A stretch of DNA of 61,202 bases. Origin: an uncultured Acidimicrobiales bacterium. GTDB lineage: Bacteria > Actinomycetota > Acidimicrobiia > Acidimicrobiales > SZUA-35. The stretch covers positions 1-61,202 of the forward strand of contig CALKTH010000064.1 of assembly GCA_937997485.1 (NCBI GenBank), read 5' to 3'. The stretch's first letter is position 1. Each line of letters begins with the position of its first letter. The notes under the pieces are model-generated. The model made no database searches. It had not been told where the DNA came from and saw nothing but the letters and a program-made list of their open reading frames with translations. Below are positions 1 through 8,565 of this stretch, in pieces. A program made the translations under genes and the position numbers.

Positions 1-656
1 CCCCGACCCTTGACCGTGAGCACGTATCGAGGGTTCTTGGGATCCGCCTCGATCTTCTTCCGAAGGTTGAGCAAGTGCATGTCCACCGTGCGTTCGAGGG
101 CGTAGTGGTCGAACCCAACGGCGTTGTCCAACAGCTCTCGACGAGTGAACGCCCGGCCGGGCTCGGCGGCGAGAGCGGCAAGCAAGCCGAACTCTCGCGG
201 GGTGAGCTCGATTTCGCTGCCGCCCACTCGAACCTCATGGCGAACGGAGTCGATGGTCAGTTCGCCGACGCCGGCCACTTCGTTCGCATTGCTGACTCCG
301 GTGCGACGAAGCACAGCGCGGATGCGGGTGGTCAGCTCTCGGGGTGAGTAGGGCTTGGTGATGTAGTCGTCAGCGCCGAGGTCGAGCCCGAGGAGCATGT
401 CGTCCTCAGTCGAACGGGCCGTGACCATGATGATCGGTAGGTCCGAATCGGTTCGGAGCACACGGCACACATCGAGCCCATCAACCCGAGGCATCATCAC
501 ATCGAGCACCACGAGATCCGGGGTCAGGCGACGGGCCTCATCAAGTGCTGCTCGGCCATCGCCGACGGTGACCACATGGTGACCCTCGCGCTCGAGGTAC
601 GCCTGCAGGACACGCGCCTGTCGTTCATCGTCTTCTGCCACGAGGATGCGAGCCAT
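1..656 (-). CDS. OmpR/PhoB-family response regulator (3' end cut by window edge)
   Basis: Reading the minus strand from the ATG at 656 gives a protein starting MARILVAEDDERQ that runs off the left edge after about 218 codons. The receiver domain (about residues 1-115) shows the acidic pair EDD near residue 9, the phospho-acceptor Asp in LVVLDVMMPRVDG, the conserved Thr of MVTARS and the Lys of YITKPYSP. A winged-helix effector domain follows with the OmpR-type ELTPREFGLLAAL helix, a loop before ELLDNAVGF and RTVDMHLLNLRKKIE. It therefore resembles a DNA-binding two-component regulator; the family is usually 220-240 aa, so only a few residues are missing. No kinase is visible on this side, so its partner may lie beyond the edge. 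Confidence 0.9.
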   Translation of the reverse strand, partial: MARILVAEDDERQARVLQAYLEREGHHVVTVGDGRAALDEARRLTPDLVVLDVMMPRVDGLDVCRVLRTDSDLPIIMVTARSTEDDMLLGLDLGADDYITKPYSPRELTTRIRAVLRRTGVSNANEVAGVGELTIDSVRHEVRVGGSEIELTPREFGLLAALAAEPGRAFTRRELLDNAVGFDHYALERTVDMHLLNLRKKIEADPKNPRYVLTVKGR

Positions 657-720
657 AGAGAGAAACCAGTCTGTCGGAGTGAGCGAACGACTCGGGCGTG
701 CCGAGCGAAAAAGGGGGAGA

Positions 721-756
721 ACGCCGAGCGTCGGGGAGGGAACCGACGCTCGGCGT
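721..756 (-). terminator. Intrinsic terminator of the acidic secreted-protein gene
   Basis: A perfect 14-bp stem (721-734 with 743-756) encloses an 8-nt loop. On the minus strand it is followed by a pyrimidine tract ending in five T residues (about 709-713). It sits between the stop of the acidic-protein gene and the start of the response regulator, so the two genes are probably separate transcription units. Confidence 0.75.
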
Positions 757-807
757 CTGCGTCAAGCTGAGCGGAACCCAGCCTGACGTGTGGGGAGGGA
801 TGATGGA

Positions 808-1596
<789 letters not shown>

Positions 1597-1697
1597 GTCG
1601 TGGGTCCTTTCACAGATCCGGGGGAGCTGCCGTTCGACGATCGAACGGAACAACGACATGGTGCGATGGGGTCGATCAAGGCCTGATCAAGACCAAG

Positions 1698-2018
1698 TCA
1701 GAGATCGATGGGTTCTCCGCCGTTGGCATCGAAGGGCACGCGTTCGACGATGGCATCGAGGTTCAAACGGCCGTAAAGGTGGGGAAACAGCTCGGTACCG
1801 CCACTGGTGTTTTCCCAGACCAGCTCCGCCGACAGACGCTCGGGATCAATCGTGAGCAGGTGAAGATCAGAGCGGCCCTGGTAGTAGCGCTCGACGACAC
1901 CTGCGAGTTGCTCCGGGCTCGAGCAATGGATGAATCCCTCAGCTTCGTAGCCGGCGGGCACGTAGCCCTCGTCGGTGTTGAGAGCCCAGTCGGCGTTGGT
2001 CGCAAGATGGTGAATCAC
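1698..2018 (-). CDS. DUF952 family protein
   Basis: A 106-aa cytosolic protein. It shows the DUF952 hallmarks: an N-terminal IHHLAT followed by an early Trp, a central Y.AEGFIHCSSPEQL segment, a short Leu-rich strand (DLHLLTIDPERL) and a C-terminal LFPHLYGRLNLDAI. The family is small, widespread and has no established biochemical function. It is transcribed alone, divergently from the YbaK-like gene, with only about 40 bp between the two starts, so a shared promoter region is likely. Confidence 0.85.
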   Translation of the reverse strand: MIHHLATNADWALNTDEGYVPAGYEAEGFIHCSSPEQLAGVVERYYQGRSDLHLLTIDPERLSAELVWENTSGGTELFPHLYGRLNLDAIVERVPFDANGGEPIDL

Positions 2019-2058
2019 GCCGTCAGGCTACGGCCCCGCCCCGTCTACGATTCGGGGC

Positions 2059-2562
2059 GTGTCTGACCCAAACCTCGAAGTAGACGGCCTCCTCGACATC
2101 CTCAGCGGCTCCGGCGTGGCCTACGAGATCTTCGAGTGCGACCCGGCGCTGGCCGACACGGCCGAGTTCTGTGAGGCGTACGGATTCGCCATGGAGGATT
2201 CGGCCAACACGATCGTCGTGATGGGCAAGAGTGAGCCACCCGTGTTCGCCGCGTGCATCGTCCTCGCCCACACTCGGCTCGACGTGAACAAGACCGTGCG
2301 CAAGAAGCTCGGCACCCGCAAAGCCTCGTTCGCCAACGGCGAAGACACCGAGCGCATGACGGGCATGATCATCGGTGGCGTGACGCCGTTCGGGCTGCCG
2401 GAAGGACTGCCGATCTGGGTCGACGCTCGAGTGATGGAGCGCGAGCGGCTCGTGCTCGGCGGTGGAAGTCGTGACCGCAAGGTCCTCGCCAGTCCGGAGA
2501 TCCTCACTGCCATCGGTGCCGAGGTCGTCGAAGGCCTGGCTCAAACACCGCCGTCAGCCTGA
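2059..2562 (+). CDS. YbaK/EbsC-type aminoacyl-tRNA deacylase-like protein
   Basis: A 167-aa single-domain protein with a GTG start (MSDPNLEVDGLLDILSG). The pattern fits the YbaK/ProRS-editing-domain superfamily: an N-terminal helix, then a strand with SANTIVVMGKSEPPVFAACIVLAHTRLDVNK in which the Lys after DVN matches the substrate-contacting Lys of the family. A 'GVTPFGLPEGLPIWVDARVM' region (the family's G-x-x-P-x-G loop) and an LGGGSRDRKVLASPEIL C-terminal motif follow. Members hydrolyse mischarged tRNAs in trans; which tRNA is edited here cannot be told from sequence. It stands alone, ending in a convergent hairpin-containing gap. Confidence 0.85.
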   Translation: MSDPNLEVDGLLDILSGSGVAYEIFECDPALADTAEFCEAYGFAMEDSANTIVVMGKSEPPVFAACIVLAHTRLDVNKTVRKKLGTRKASFANGEDTERMTGMIIGGVTPFGLPEGLPIWVDARVMERERLVLGGGSRDRKVLASPEILTAIGAEVVEGLAQTPPSA

Positions 2563-2580
2563 ACGTCGAGCAGTCCAGAA

Positions 2581-2647
2581 CTCGCTCCACAACCATTCTG
2601 GAGTCGCTGGAAGCGGAAAACCGCCGCTGGCCACCCCACTTCAAGCC
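2581..2647. repeat. Paired-hairpin intergenic element, copy 1
   Basis: In the convergent gap after the YbaK-like gene there are two small dyads: CTCCA/TGGAG (2585-2589 with 2599-2603) and GCGG-AAAA-CCGC (2613-2624). The order, spacing and several sequence blocks recur at 24978-25044 (about 44 of 67 positions match in an ungapped alignment). The position between convergent stops suggests a bidirectional terminator; there is no long U-run. Confidence 0.45.
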
Positions 2648-2671
2648 GGGAGCGGCCGGTCCTCCATCCCC

Positions 2672-3352
2672 TCAGGGGCGAGGTTGACCGTCGACATTGG
2701 CCTCGTAGTCGATCTGCCAAAGGTTCTTGCTCGTCTGCGCCAGCAGGATCACCAGAGCGATGCAGTTCAGTGCGAGCACCAGCGGCACGCCCCACGAGAA
2801 GATGCTGGTTCCGACGATGGCCACAAACGTATTCAGCGCGATGTAGCCGATGCGGATTTCTGTCGGCCCGATGCCGTAGTACGCGATCTGGAACTGGTTC
2901 GTCGCAGCGAAGCTCAGGAACGACGTTGCCATCATGGCGCAGGTCACGAGCAGGAGAATGTTGAACATCAGCGCCAACCACGGGCCCTCGTCGGCGACGA
3001 GCGAGTACCCGATCACAACCGAGCCGGCGAACATGAGGTCGAGGATGTGGTCCATGAAGAAGCCCCACTTCACGAGCCCCTGCTTGCGGTACTTGCCGAG
3101 CGAGCCGTCGAAGGAATCCGTCAGCCACTGCCCGAAGACCATGACCGACATGCCGTGCATCCAGGCCAAGTTGTCAGCGGCGAGCCAGCCGAAGACGATC
3201 ATGCCGATGGACCAGCCGACCGTCACGTAGGTCAGGTGGTGGCTCATGATCGGCTTGGGGATCTTCGGAACACCCCAATCGATGAACTTGCGTTCGAGGG
3301 GTCCGAGCAGTGACTGACCCTTCTTCTTGTCGCCGGCAAACGTTTCGCTCAT
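2672..3352 (-). CDS. CDP-alcohol phosphatidyltransferase family membrane protein
   Basis: A 226-aa integral membrane protein with about six hydrophobic segments. The catalytic region around residues 80-105 reads TDSFDGSLGKYRKQG...GFFMDHILD, which supplies the four Asp residues of the family signature D-x2-DG-x2-AR-x8-G-x3-D-x3-D. The usual Ala-Arg pair is replaced by Gly-Lys and the spacing to the Gly is one longer, so it is a divergent member. The family joins a CDP-activated lipid or alcohol to a second alcohol in phospholipid synthesis; the acceptor here is not identifiable. It is followed on the same strand by no gene until the window's convergent YbaK-like gene. Confidence 0.8.
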   Translation of the reverse strand: MSETFAGDKKKGQSLLGPLERKFIDWGVPKIPKPIMSHHLTYVTVGWSIGMIVFGWLAADNLAWMHGMSVMVFGQWLTDSFDGSLGKYRKQGLVKWGFFMDHILDLMFAGSVVIGYSLVADEGPWLALMFNILLLVTCAMMATSFLSFAATNQFQIAYYGIGPTEIRIGYIALNTFVAIVGTSIFSWGVPLVLALNCIALVILLAQTSKNLWQIDYEANVDGQPRP

Positions 3353-3397
3353 GGTCTCCTTCCATCGGCAGAGCGCCGAGTTGGCTGAGGGCTCAGC

Positions 3398-4312
3398 TCA
3401 GGCGGCAGGCACCAGGGAGCGGACGGCAAGGGTGACGGCATGTTGGGCCACGACACGGAGTCGCTCGACATCGAGCACCTCGACCGCTCCCGTCGCAGCG
3501 GCGACGAGCGCGTCGCCATCCACGGCGGTGTGGGCGGGATGCAACGCTCGAGCCAAGCCGTCGTGCCCAGACTGGGCGAGGAGCTGACAGCGAATCTTGT
3601 CGACGGCCGCGTTGGTGACGATGACGCCGATCGTGGTGTTGACTCGTGCGTCATCGTTGCTCTTGTCCGCTCCGTCGGCCTCGAACAGCTGCTGCCGTGC
3701 GCCGGGATCGGAGGTTGTCGTGCCATTGTCGATCGAGCCGTAGGCGTTGACCGCCACGAGAGCGCTCACGACGATCTCCTCGGAGTTATCGTCCGCATTC
3801 GGACTGTCGTTGCGGAACCTGATGGTCGCCGTTCCGATGCCACCGGGAGTCCACGGGCGTCCAGACCACTTGCCGATCGTGGCACCGGTCCCAGCACCGA
3901 CCGGCCCAACCTCGTGAGGTCCCTCGGTGGCACCGGCTGCCGCCGCTCGCCCCTGCGCTTCCCCCGGACGCACAGCCCCGTCGCCCACCGCCAGGTCGTA
4001 CAGGCTCATGCCAACCACGATCGGCACGTTGCCGCCCGCTGTCGGGAACCCTCGCCCCTGCTCGGCCAGGAACTCCATCACGCCGTGACCAGCGGCCAGG
4101 CCGAAGGCGGAGCCGCCGCTCAAGCACACGGCATCAACGTGTTGGACGAGCCGACTGGGGTCGAGCAGCGCGAACTCTCGAGTGGCTGGCGCTCCCCCAC
4201 GAACCTCTCCGGACGCAACGGTTCCCGGCGGCAGAAGGATGGCGGTGCACCCCGTCTTCGCATCGAGGTCGGTCCAATGACCGACTCGGACTCCAGGGAC
4301 ATCAGTGAGCAC
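3398..4312 (-). CDS. P1-family (DmpA-like) aminopeptidase / N-terminal-nucleophile hydrolase
   Basis: A 304-aa protein starting MLTDVPGVRVGHWTD. It has the landmarks of the P1/S58 peptidase family: the GHWTD.....GCTAILLP N-terminus, AVCLSGGSAFGLAAG.GVMEFL, GAGTGATIGK, and NTTIGVIVTNA, where autocleavage before the Thr/Ser nucleophile occurs in characterised members (DmpA, BapA). The following AQ.GHDGLARALHP.HT..DGD block is also typical. Characterised relatives cleave N-terminal residues or beta-amino acids from small peptides or D-amino acid esters; substrate here is unknown. It lies 20 bp downstream of the uridine-kinase-like gene on the same strand and probably shares its transcript. Confidence 0.88.
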   Translation of the reverse strand: MLTDVPGVRVGHWTDLDAKTGCTAILLPPGTVASGEVRGGAPATREFALLDPSRLVQHVDAVCLSGGSAFGLAAGHGVMEFLAEQGRGFPTAGGNVPIVVGMSLYDLAVGDGAVRPGEAQGRAAAAGATEGPHEVGPVGAGTGATIGKWSGRPWTPGGIGTATIRFRNDSPNADDNSEEIVVSALVAVNAYGSIDNGTTTSDPGARQQLFEADGADKSNDDARVNTTIGVIVTNAAVDKIRCQLLAQSGHDGLARALHPAHTAVDGDALVAAATGAVEVLDVERLRVVAQHAVTLAVRSLVPAA

Positions 4313-4332
4313 GGTCAGAACCTAGTTCGACT

Positions 4333-4971
4333 TCACGAGACGAGAACCATGTCGAACGCAGCGGGCGGCATCACGCTGCCGAAGTACAACGTCTCTGCCT
4401 CAGACCAGCGGGCAAACCACGAGTCTCGGTACGCGTCTCCCTCACGCTGGCCCAGGCGGTCGAAACGCTGGGCGTCGGTGGCGGCGAGTAGCACCCGAAG
4501 ATCGAGGTGCTCGTGCAACTCGGGTCGACAGCTATAGGCGCCTTCGAGAATGACGACGTCAGCGGCCGGGCAAACGGTTGGCTGCTCGGCGAGGCGCCCA
4601 TCGAATGCCTGCCAGTCGAACGCGTGGAATGCGGCATCGATGCCGCCCCGCAGCGCGGCGAGGACCGGGCCCTGCCGCCGCCAGTCGATGACGTACGCCA
4701 CCTTCTCGGCGGCCGATCGCTCGTCCCATTCAGCCTTCGAGCCCCCGCCGTAGAAGTCGTCACCTTCGATCACGGTGCAACCAACTGCCGGCTCACCGGC
4801 TGCAAGTGCCGCGGCGACCGCGGCAGCAAGGGTGGACTTGCCAGCCCCACTCTGACCGTCGAGGCCCACGATCAAGGGTCGGTCCAGCGCCGGCACGCGC
4901 CGACGGATCTCCGCACCCAGCGTGGTCGAGAGCTCATTGGCGTGGGCATGCACACGGAGAGTCTGCTCCAA
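4333..4971 (-). CDS. Uridine-kinase-like P-loop NTPase
   Basis: A 212-aa cytosolic protein. Walker A is GLDGQSGAGKST (about residues 37-48), followed by EGDDFYGGG, which matches the substrate-binding Asp-Asp-Phe-Tyr of the uridine kinase/phosphoribulokinase superfamily. A Walker-B-like strand VVILEGAYSCRPEL and an arginine-rich lid (FDRLGQREGDAYRDSWFARW) follow. Related actinobacterial proteins are annotated only as uridine kinase-like or para-aminobenzoate synthase-associated ATPases; the phosphate acceptor is not known. Starts divergently from padR. Confidence 0.78.
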   Translation of the reverse strand: MEQTLRVHAHANELSTTLGAEIRRRVPALDRPLIVGLDGQSGAGKSTLAAAVAAALAAGEPAVGCTVIEGDDFYGGGSKAEWDERSAAEKVAYVIDWRRQGPVLAALRGGIDAAFHAFDWQAFDGRLAEQPTVCPAADVVILEGAYSCRPELHEHLDLRVLLAATDAQRFDRLGQREGDAYRDSWFARWSEAETLYFGSVMPPAAFDMVLVS

Positions 4972-5042
4972 CCGGGGTTCGAGATCACGGCGATTTCAGC
5001 CCGACACCCATCATCGCTTCGAGCTAGTTAGTCTGCCTGACT

Positions 5043-5414
5043 ATGAAGAGCGTCGATACACCGAAGCCATGGCTCCGAGGCGTGCTCGAGCCCTGCCTCC
5101 TCGCCTTGCTCGTCGAAGGCGAAACCTATGGCTACGAACTCGGGGTACGCCTCGAGGCCGCAGGACTGGGCAAGGTGCCAGGCGGCTCGCTCTATCCAGC
5201 GCTTCTTCGAATGGAGAAGCAAGCCCTCGTGCGAGCCGACTGGCGGGCCGGTGACGGCGGCCCCGGACGCAAGTACTACGCCCTGACCGACGCCGGACGT
5301 CGGGTCGTCGGTGAGCAGGCCCACGAGTGGCTGGTCTTTGCCGAGACGGTCGGTGGAGTTCTCCGGCCTCACGCCACGACACCAACTGCCAGCACTGGCG
5401 GAGCTTCCTCATGA
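5043..5414 (+). CDS. PadR-family transcriptional regulator
   Basis: A 123-aa winged-helix protein (MKSVDTPKPWLRGVLEPCLLALLVEG). The PadR signature is clear: CLLALL..GETYGYEL..RLEAAGL, then GSLYPALLRMEKQALVRADW, and the wing GPGRKYYALTDAGRRVV. The family usually represses an adjacent efflux or exporter gene and is released by small ligands. The stop overlaps the ABC ATPase start (ATGA), so it is the first gene of a three-gene operon and likely autoregulates it. Confidence 0.92.
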   Translation: MKSVDTPKPWLRGVLEPCLLALLVEGETYGYELGVRLEAAGLGKVPGGSLYPALLRMEKQALVRADWRAGDGGPGRKYYALTDAGRRVVGEQAHEWLVFAETVGGVLRPHATTPTASTGGASS

Positions 5415-6238
5415 TGACCAATACGACCTGGCTCGCTGCGCTCGATGCCGAGCTGTCCGCTCGGGGTGTGGCCACCGGCGATCGGGCTGCCGCCATCGTC
5501 GAGACCGAGAGCTTCATCACCGACACCGCCGAGAACGCGTTTGAACACTTCGGCACACCAGCGGCGTATGCCACTGAGCTGGCGGCCGCTCTCGGCTGCA
5601 ACCAACGACCCGAGGTGCCGCTCGACGCCCGGGTTGTGTTGGACGCCCGCCAGGTTGACGTTGCCTATCGCCGGAACGAGGTGCTCCGCGACGTCAGCGT
5701 GACCGTGCGAGCAGGCACCCTCACCGCGCTCATAGGACCGAACGGCGCGGGCAAGTCAACGCTGCTGCGAGTGCTTGCCGGCGTGCAACGCCCCGACCAG
5801 GGTCGTGTCGAGCGCCATGGATCCGTTGGCTACTCGCCGCAGTCGGGCGGGCTCGATGATCACCTCGAGGCCGAGCAGCACTTCCGCCTGTTCGGCGCGG
5901 CTCGCGGCCTCAGTGGAAGCCAGGCCGAAGCCGATGGCCGAAGACTGGCCGAGCAGCTGGTGTGGAAGTGTGAAGGCGCGGGAATCGCTGGCGACCTCTC
6001 CGGCGGCACCCAGCAAAAGCTCCGAGTCGTGACCGCCATGATCGGCGAGCCGGACGTGCTGCTCCTCGATGAGCCCTACCAAGGCATGGATGCCTCCGGC
6101 GCGGCTCGCTTCTGGGATCTCGTTTCCGATTGGGTTGAGCGGGGTGGGGCGGCTGTCATCTCCTCCCACGATCCGGGCGTGCTCTCACGAGCTCACGAAG
6201 TGCTCGAACTCGAAGCGAACCTCCGGAGCGCCGCATGA
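5411..6238 (+). CDS. ABC transporter ATP-binding protein with an N-terminal HAAS-like segment
   Basis: A 275-aa protein; the ATG at 5411 is chosen because it overlaps the padR stop as ATGA. Residues 1-60 ([15 protein letters not shown]...[27 protein letters not shown]) resemble the HAAS/DUF1700 helical segment normally found in membrane proteins encoded next to PadR regulators. The ABC domain follows: Walker [11 protein letters not shown]-loop YSPQSGG, signature LSGGTQQKL (Thr in place of the usual Gln), Walker [13 protein letters not shown] and switch His in ISSHDPG. It pairs with the permease that starts at its stop (ATGA). Exported substrate unknown. Confidence 0.88.
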   Translation: MMTNTTWLAALDAELSARGVATGDRAAAIVETESFITDTAENAFEHFGTPAAYATELAAALGCNQRPEVPLDARVVLDARQVDVAYRRNEVLRDVSVTVRAGTLTALIGPNGAGKSTLLRVLAGVQRPDQGRVERHGSVGYSPQSGGLDDHLEAEQHFRLFGAARGLSGSQAEADGRRLAEQLVWKCEGAGIAGDLSGGTQQKLRVVTAMIGEPDVLLLDEPYQGMDASGAARFWDLVSDWVERGGAAVISSHDPGVLSRAHEVLELEANLRSAA

Positions 6239-6939
6239 CCGCCGCACCCGCGTCGGCAACCGCCGTCACCGAGGCGCCTCGCTCCATCGCTGCGGTCCAC
6301 GCCGAGATGACACTGCGCTCCCTCGTGCGACGGCGGCTCACGGTGGTGATCCTTGTGTTGTTGCCGCTTGCGTTCTACCTCGCAACAAACGATGCCGTCG
6401 GGCGGTCGGTTCGCTCGCTGGTCTTCGGCATCACGTGGGCGGTCAGCACTGTCGCCTTCTTTGTGACCAGCAACGCCCGGGACGTCGAGCCCCGCCTTCA
6501 GGTGGCCGGTGTCCCGGCTTCGACGCTGACGCGAGCCCGAGTGACCGCCCTCGCCGCAGCCGCACTGGCCCTGGCGCTCGCGTTCTGGCTGATCGTCGTC
6601 TTTGACCAGGATGTGCGAAGCGTCGGCGGTGTTGCGCTCGACTTCGGCGTGTCCGCCCTCGTCGCCGTTTCGCTTGGAACCGCTGTCGGAAGCCTGCTGC
6701 GCAAGGAGCTGGAGGGCACGCTTGTACTGTTCCTCTTCGCCGGCCTGCAAGCGGTGGTCAACCCCGCTGATCGCATTGCCACGCTCCTCCCGTTCTGGAG
6801 TTCACGAGAGCTGGCGACCTACGCCGTTGACGGTCCGTCACAAGGTTCGCTGAGCAATGGTCTCATCCATGCGACCGTGATCATCGCCGTGTGCGCAGCA
6901 ATCAGCTGGCTCGCCAGTCGTCGGCCAGCAACTCCATGA
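6235..6939 (+). CDS. ABC-2-type exporter permease
   Basis: A 234-aa membrane protein with six predicted hydrophobic segments (for example VVILVLLPLAFYLAT, GITWAVSTVAFFVTS, AAALALALAFWLIVVF, VSALVAVSLGTAVGSLL, GTLVLFLFAGLQAVV, ATVIIAVCAAISWLA) after a polar N-terminus containing RRRLTVV. The layout resembles the small ABC-2 permeases of PadR-controlled exporters. It is translationally coupled to the ATPase gene (ATGA). Its last 38 bp overlap the convergent GNAT gene, a point where the two transcripts could form antisense RNA. Confidence 0.8.
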   Translation: MTAAPASATAVTEAPRSIAAVHAEMTLRSLVRRRLTVVILVLLPLAFYLATNDAVGRSVRSLVFGITWAVSTVAFFVTSNARDVEPRLQVAGVPASTLTRARVTALAAAALALALAFWLIVVFDQDVRSVGGVALDFGVSALVAVSLGTAVGSLLRKELEGTLVLFLFAGLQAVVNPADRIATLLPFWSSRELATYAVDGPSQGSLSNGLIHATVIIAVCAAISWLASRRPATP

Positions 6940-7459
6940 GCAGTCCGTCGTTCCAGGTGCCGTCCGGGCTCCGCTCGTACTGCCGCATCGTTCCGACGAC
7001 CTGAAACCCGACACGTCGATACACGTGAATGGCTGCTGCGTTGTCGGCTGCCGGGTCGATCGTGAGACGGTGATGTTTCCGGTCCTCGATGAGATGCCGA
7101 ACCAGTGTGCGGACCGCATCCGTCCCCAGCCCTTCCCCATGTCGAGCCGGATCAACGAAGATGTCGATCCCGGCATGGCGGTACTGCGGGTCGGGTTCTT
7201 CGTAGGACTGAATCATCCCGACGACCGTGTCCGGCGGATTGAGAATCACGAAAACGTCCGTCTCCTCGTCAGCCAAACTCTCGGCCACGTCGGCCTGGAG
7301 GTCATCCCCGCCCCAACGCTCATGCACCTCCGGCGTGGCCCGGATCCGGACAAGAGCACCGGCATCGGCCTCCGTCGCCAGGCGCAAGATGACCTGATCT
7401 CCGCTGAGCACGCTGTGTTCATGCGACGGTGAATCGGTTCCACTCATGATGTCCAACAT
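6902..7459 (-). CDS. GNAT N-acetyltransferase (RimJ/AAC(6')-like)
   Basis: A 185-aa single-domain GNAT. The core shows LRLATEADAGALVRI at the N-terminus, beta-strands DVFVILNPPDTVVGMIQSY and AGIDIFVDPARHGEGLGTDAVRTLVRHL containing the R-x-G-x-G acetyl-CoA pyrophosphate loop, then HHRLTIDPAADNAAAIHVYRRVGF, the family's C-terminal signature. The overall arrangement (D-x-A-x-N..A...Y...GF) is like aminoglycoside 6'-acetyltransferases and RimJ/RimL proteins; the acceptor is unknown. An alternative ATG at 7447 (MSGTDSP) is equally plausible. Only about 11 bp separate it from the divergent nucleotidyltransferase. Confidence 0.85.
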   Translation of the reverse strand: MLDIMSGTDSPSHEHSVLSGDQVILRLATEADAGALVRIRATPEVHERWGGDDLQADVAESLADEETDVFVILNPPDTVVGMIQSYEEPDPQYRHAGIDIFVDPARHGEGLGTDAVRTLVRHLIEDRKHHRLTIDPAADNAAAIHVYRRVGFQVVGTMRQYERSPDGTWNDGLLMELLADDWRAS

Positions 7460-7470
7460 AGGCTTGGCCC

Positions 7471-8091
7471 ATGGCTGGCCACGAACACTTGGGACCGTGG
7501 GAGCCGATCGAGCTCCGATCGATGGCGGCGTTGCTGCATGGCGCTCCGTTCCGCTGGTGGGTGTCGGGCGGCTGGGCGCTCGAGCTCCACCGCGATCCGA
7601 ATCTGACGATGCCCATGCGAGTGCACGAGGACACGGACCTCGGGCTTCTGCGTCAACATGTTCCTGCGCTCTCGACCCATCTGCCGAGCTGGGAGCTCCA
7701 CATCGGAGCGGATGGCATCCTCACTCGGTGGGCGGCTGGCGTTCCCGACGTCACCCGCAATCAGAACAACGTGTGGTGCAGGCCCGGACCGCAGGCTGCC
7801 TGGGCGATCGACGCCACCCTCAGCGACGGCGACGACACGCACTGGATCTTCCGCCGAGACCATCGCCTGCGCCGGCCGTGGGACGAGGCGGTGCTGGTCG
7901 CCCGCTCAGACAGTGGGCAACACCTTCCGTACCTCGCCCCGGAGATCCAGCTCCTGTTCAAAAGCAAGACCATTCGATCCAAGGATCAAGTCGATGCAGA
8001 GCGCATCATCCCGCTGCTCGAACCGGAGCGGGCGGAGTGGTTGGCCTCCGCCCTGCCATCTCATCACGCGTGGCAGCCGCTGATCGTTTGA
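7471..8091 (+). CDS. Nucleotidyltransferase-superfamily protein (LinA/ANT-like)
   Basis: A 206-aa protein. The N-terminal half has FRWWVSGGWALELHRD, the G-G-W motif of small-molecule nucleotidyltransferases, followed by HEDTDLGLLRQ, equivalent to the H-x-D-x-D metal site of lincosamide and aminoglycoside nucleotidyltransferases. The C-terminal LAPEIQLLFKSKTIRSKDQVDAE..IPLL matches the E...L.K....R.KD..D segment of that group. It may modify a small alcohol or antibiotic with AMP; the substrate cannot be predicted and resistance is not implied by sequence alone. Confidence 0.75.
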   Translation: MAGHEHLGPWEPIELRSMAALLHGAPFRWWVSGGWALELHRDPNLTMPMRVHEDTDLGLLRQHVPALSTHLPSWELHIGADGILTRWAAGVPDVTRNQNNVWCRPGPQAAWAIDATLSDGDDTHWIFRRDHRLRRPWDEAVLVARSDSGQHLPYLAPEIQLLFKSKTIRSKDQVDAERIIPLLEPERAEWLASALPSHHAWQPLIV

Positions 8092-8124
8092 ACGCTCCCC
8101 ATGGCGCTCATCTAAGTTGAGCAC

Positions 8125-8559
8125 ATGGCTCTTGACGCACTCCCCGCAGAATTCATCGGCACGCTCTCGGCTCGGACGAACGACGTTGCTCGTCCGATGA
8201 TCAAGGGCGGACCCTTCGGCACCAAGGTGGTCGCCACGGTCACCGGCGGATCCTTCGTTGGCCCGAAGATCAACGCCAGTGCGGCGGAGGGAGTCGCAGC
8301 CGGCGACTGGCTCACCATCATGGCCGACGGCAGCTTCTCTCTGGACGTGCGCTTCTCGCTCCAAACCGACGACGGCGCCGACCTCTACGTGACCTACACC
8401 GGATTCGGCAAGCGCAACGAAGAGGGCGGCGCCGACATTCGCACCGCACCCCGTTTCGAGACCGGGGATGAGCGCTACGCCTGGCTGAACGATCTGTTCT
8501 GCGTCGCCGTCGGAAAGACCACACCTGAGGGCGTGGAATACGACATCTACGCGATCTAG
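8125..8559 (+). CDS. DUF3237 family protein
   Basis: A 144-aa protein with the DUF3237 beta-barrel-like pattern: GGPFGTKVVATVTGGSFVGPKINASAAEGVAAGDWLTI.ADGSFSLDVRFSLQTDDGADLYVTYTG, then RTAPRFETGDERYAWLNDLFCVAVGK and the closing VEYDIYAI. The family is common in Actinobacteria and Proteobacteria without an assigned activity. It stands alone downstream of the nucleotidyltransferase gene and converges on the LysR gene with a 6-bp gap. Confidence 0.85.
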   Translation: MALDALPAEFIGTLSARTNDVARPMIKGGPFGTKVVATVTGGSFVGPKINASAAEGVAAGDWLTIMADGSFSLDVRFSLQTDDGADLYVTYTGFGKRNEEGGADIRTAPRFETGDERYAWLNDLFCVAVGKTTPEGVEYDIYAI

Positions 8560-8565
8560 GAACGC

